NCBI GenBank assembly: GCA_023412765.1
Contig: JAEZBX010000084.1
Location: forward strand, 1-6,676
Length of the DNA stretch: 6,676 nucleotides
From: Bacteroidota bacterium
Lineage (GTDB): Bacteria; Bacteroidota; Bacteroidia; Cytophagales; Cyclobacteriaceae
Direction: 5' to 3'
In this document: in pieces, positions 4,966 through 6,676 of the stretch
Layout of the letters: each line of letters opens with the position of its first letter
Position numbering within the stretch: the first letter of the stretch is position 1
Translations under genes and position numbers: made by a program
The notes under the pieces: model-generated
Database searches by the model: none
Told to the model about the DNA's origin: nothing
What the model saw: only the letters and a program-made list of their open reading frames with translations

Positions 4966-5970
4966 ATGACTCTATTGAGCAATTGCAAAACGCTTGATAA
5001 CCCTAATATTCCAGTACTTTCTCCGGCAACAACATATTCTACACCGTTGGGAAAGTTCTTGCCTCGAGAAGATGCTGAATCCTCACTGGTTGAAAATTCG
5101 TTCGTCGCGAATAAAGTAGGCGACATGTACCTGCCAAATTTTTCCCTGCGTTATATCGAAGGAAAATTCCAGGACGACATGGTTCTCCTTAATCAAAACG
5201 CGTATGGAACTGAGCTGCTTGGAAGTTGCCTTTTTATGAAGGGAAGTGTAAGGTCTGTATTAAACGGACAGCTGCATGGCCCTGAATCAGATAACTGGTC
5301 GCAGAACTTCAAGTTTGATCCTCATAACGAATTCATTCATTTCTGCCGCGGTGGTACAGAGATTGACTTCGTTCACGTTTCTTATAAAGCAGAATATTTA
5401 AATCATTTTCTTCCGGATGATCAGCGGTGGTCGGAGGACCTTAAGAACAGGATAAACAAAAAAGAACGAATTATTGGTGATCGGTTTCCCGCTATCACAC
5501 TGTTGCAACAGCAAGCTCTAAAAAATATTTTTGATTGTCCCCTCGAAGGAAAGCTCGGTTACATGATGATTGAAACGAGCCTCATCCAGATACTTTTGAT
5601 CCAATTGCATACTCTATTCCACAAGAGTGATGATTATAGTTCGACCGTTGCTAACCGTCGCGATATTGAACTCGTGAAGCAACTTAGAGAATATCTTTCA
5701 AAGACATTTCTCAAGGATCATTGCCTTAACGACCTGTCCAGACATTTTGGTGTCAACACAAATAAGCTGATGACTCTTTTTAAGAAAACTTTTGGAAAGA
5801 GTATTTTCGAATTCATCAGTGAATTACGAATGGAACACGCGATGACCTTGCTCCGCGACAATGTTTTGCTTGTTACGGAGGTTGCACGTGAATTGGGTTA
5901 CAAAAATCCAAATCACTTCTCAAGTGCTTTTAAGAGAAAGTTTGGAATCAATCCATCGGATGTAAAATAG
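4966..5970 (+). CDS. AraC-family transcriptional regulator
   Basis: A 334-residue DNA-binding regulator. The C-terminal 100 residues form the AraC/XylS double helix-turn-helix: the first HTH is at about residues 253-276 (LNDLSRHFGVNTNKLMTLFKKTFGKS), then FEFISELRMEHAMTLLRD, and the second HTH at about 302-326 (VTEVARELGYKNPNHFSSAFKRKFG) with the family's closing GINPSDV. The N-terminal 230 residues are a ligand or dimerisation region of the kind seen in PchR-like Bacteroidota regulators, with no recognised effector motif. The start is the ATG at 4966: an in-frame TGA at 4942-4944 lies just upstream and no alternative start codon lies between. It is divergent from the cytochrome operon, whose upstream region carries two direct half-sites, so control of that operon is likely. 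Its stop lies only 13 bases from the end of the convergent metallohydrolase gene. Confidence 0.94.
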   Translation: MTLLSNCKTLDNPNIPVLSPATTYSTPLGKFLPREDAESSLVENSFVANKVGDMYLPNFSLRYIEGKFQDDMVLLNQNAYGTELLGSCLFMKGSVRSVLNGQLHGPESDNWSQNFKFDPHNEFIHFCRGGTEIDFVHVSYKAEYLNHFLPDDQRWSEDLKNRINKKERIIGDRFPAITLLQQQALKNIFDCPLEGKLGYMMIETSLIQILLIQLHTLFHKSDDYSSTVANRRDIELVKQLREYLSKTFLKDHCLNDLSRHFGVNTNKLMTLFKKTFGKSIFEFISELRMEHAMTLLRDNVLLVTEVARELGYKNPNHFSSAFKRKFGINPSDVK

Positions 5971-5983
5971 GTCTGGCTGAAAA

Positions 5984-6676
5984 TTAGAACCCGTCGGCTA
6001 TAATTTTATCATAAGTTTTTCGCGCGTGATCATATGCCGCTTCGGCTTCTTTTCTTTCGCCGGAACGTATATTTCCTTTTTTCATTTTCCAGCATTGATC
6101 TACCGCTTCGCGACACCAACTTGCGCTGGCTTTTATATGAATAGGTTTTTCGTCAACGATCACAAAGATTGGGTTTGTATGGGAACTTGGATATACTCTG
6201 AGCGCGACCCAACTGGAATGCTTAAGCTGGTAATCAAATTTTATATCTTTCCAATTACCGTCGGCAGGGATTGCTTTTGAAGCCACTGACTGACCATTTA
6301 CAATTAACTCAACTGAAACATTTCTGGTTTTGTCAATGCGTGCGCGCTCGATATGCCAGTATGGTTGCATGTCGAGGGGCCGATGTGCAATGATGTTACC
6401 ATATTCACCTTGTTGCTCATCCAAAGATGCAATCGCGCGGGCGTTAACAGTTATTTCCCGCTTTCCGCGAAGCTTTACCTCACTGTTATGCGTTCCCATC
6501 TCAATCCCATTCACCGAGAAGTCAATAATATGTGATCCTCCTTCTGTTACGTACGACTTTCCAGCCTTTAACGTTTCTATATATGTGCTGTAGTCAAGTT
6601 TGCCTTCTGGCTTGAAATAGCTTCGCGCGAGGCCGACACGTTCATCATAAATGCAGGGATAATCAGTTTCGCCGCT
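5984..6676 (-). CDS. CehA/McbA-like metallohydrolase, C-terminal part (5' partial)
   Basis: On the minus strand the frame is open from the right window edge to TAA at 5984-5986, giving 230 visible residues; the start lies beyond the window. A GTG at 6514 is internal, because conserved-looking coding sequence continues upstream through SGETDYPCIYDERVGLARSYFK and YIETLKAGKSYVTEGGSHIIDF. These segments, followed by a beta-rich region (GKREITVNARAIASLDEQ, WVALRVYPSSHTNPIFVIVDEKPIHI) and a C-terminal helix region (CREAVDQCWKM...AAYDHARKTYDKI), resemble the C-terminal half of large PHP-type CehA/McbA hydrolases as I remember them. Most metal ligands would lie in the missing N-terminal part, so activity cannot be judged. 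The substrate is unknown; the family name comes from carbaryl hydrolase but most members act on other compounds. It is convergent with the AraC gene. The coding call is firm, the family call moderate. Confidence 0.8.
   Translation of the reverse strand, partial: SGETDYPCIYDERVGLARSYFKPEGKLDYSTYIETLKAGKSYVTEGGSHIIDFSVNGIEMGTHNSEVKLRGKREITVNARAIASLDEQQGEYGNIIAHRPLDMQPYWHIERARIDKTRNVSVELIVNGQSVASKAIPADGNWKDIKFDYQLKHSSWVALRVYPSSHTNPIFVIVDEKPIHIKASASWCREAVDQCWKMKKGNIRSGERKEAEAAYDHARKTYDKIIADGF

Noticed and set aside
4854..5126. Minus-strand open frame overlapping the AraC gene start
   Set aside because: It is antisense to the AraC N-terminus, ends in the heptamer repeats and resembles no protein I know.
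5980..6007. AT-rich inverted repeat (AAAATTA with TAATTTT) as terminator between the AraC and metallohydrolase genes
   Set aside because: The stem is only 7 A/T pairs with a 14-base loop and lies mostly within coding sequence; too weak to call.
6512..6514. GTG as the start of the last minus-strand gene
   Set aside because: The same frame stays open to the window edge with well-formed protein sequence upstream of the GTG, so this is an internal valine codon.
6026..6593. Plus-strand open frames inside the last gene
   Set aside because: They are shadows antisense to the metallohydrolase-like coding sequence, with no plausible protein features.

Overview
The window looks like an accessory stretch of a Bacteroidota chromosome, most likely a soil or freshwater Cytophagales or Chitinophagales relative. 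This is inferred from gene families typical of that phylum (a Gfo/Idh/MocA oxidoreductase of the type common there, an exported lipoprotein cytochrome c, a CehA/McbA-like metallohydrolase), A-rich leaders without Shine-Dalgarno sites, and AT-rich intergenic repeats. The species cannot be read from the sequence.

Layout, left to right. (1) A Gfo/Idh/MocA oxidoreductase, cut at its 5' end (2-1063, +). (2) A block of heptamer tandem repeats (GGAATAA, then GGTATAG, then GGTATAA) starting right after its stop codon. (3) A complete IS4-family insertion sequence (1157-2548, +) that landed inside the heptamer array. It has 12-bp inverted ends, an intact DDE transposase, and two hairpins between its left end and the transposase start. 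(4) The rest of the array, a short palindrome and a second AT-rich repeat (ACTATTAAC type) leading into a TTG-started short-chain dehydrogenase (2672-3421, +). (5) A strong hairpin in the convergent gap. (6) A two-gene minus-strand operon: a lipoprotein monohaem cytochrome c (4656-4072) followed by a small exported protein of unknown function (4058-3561). (7) A 309-bp divergent control region with a 10-bp direct repeat spaced 21 bp apart and a 22-bp-stem foldback made of the same heptamers. (8) An AraC-family regulator (4966-5970, +). (9) The C-terminal part of a CehA/McbA-like metallohydrolase (6676-5984, -), which runs off the right edge.

Working together: the oxidoreductase and SDR were probably neighbours in one sugar or sugar-acid transcription unit before repeats and the IS separated them. 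The AraC regulator sits head-to-head with the cytochrome operon. The two direct half-sites upstream of that operon have the spacing used by AraC-type activators, so the simplest model is that this regulator controls its divergent neighbour. The heptamer family, found at two intergenic sites (one split by the IS, one folded into an inverted pair), is the least explained element here. No RNA genes, CRISPR arrays or defence genes were seen.
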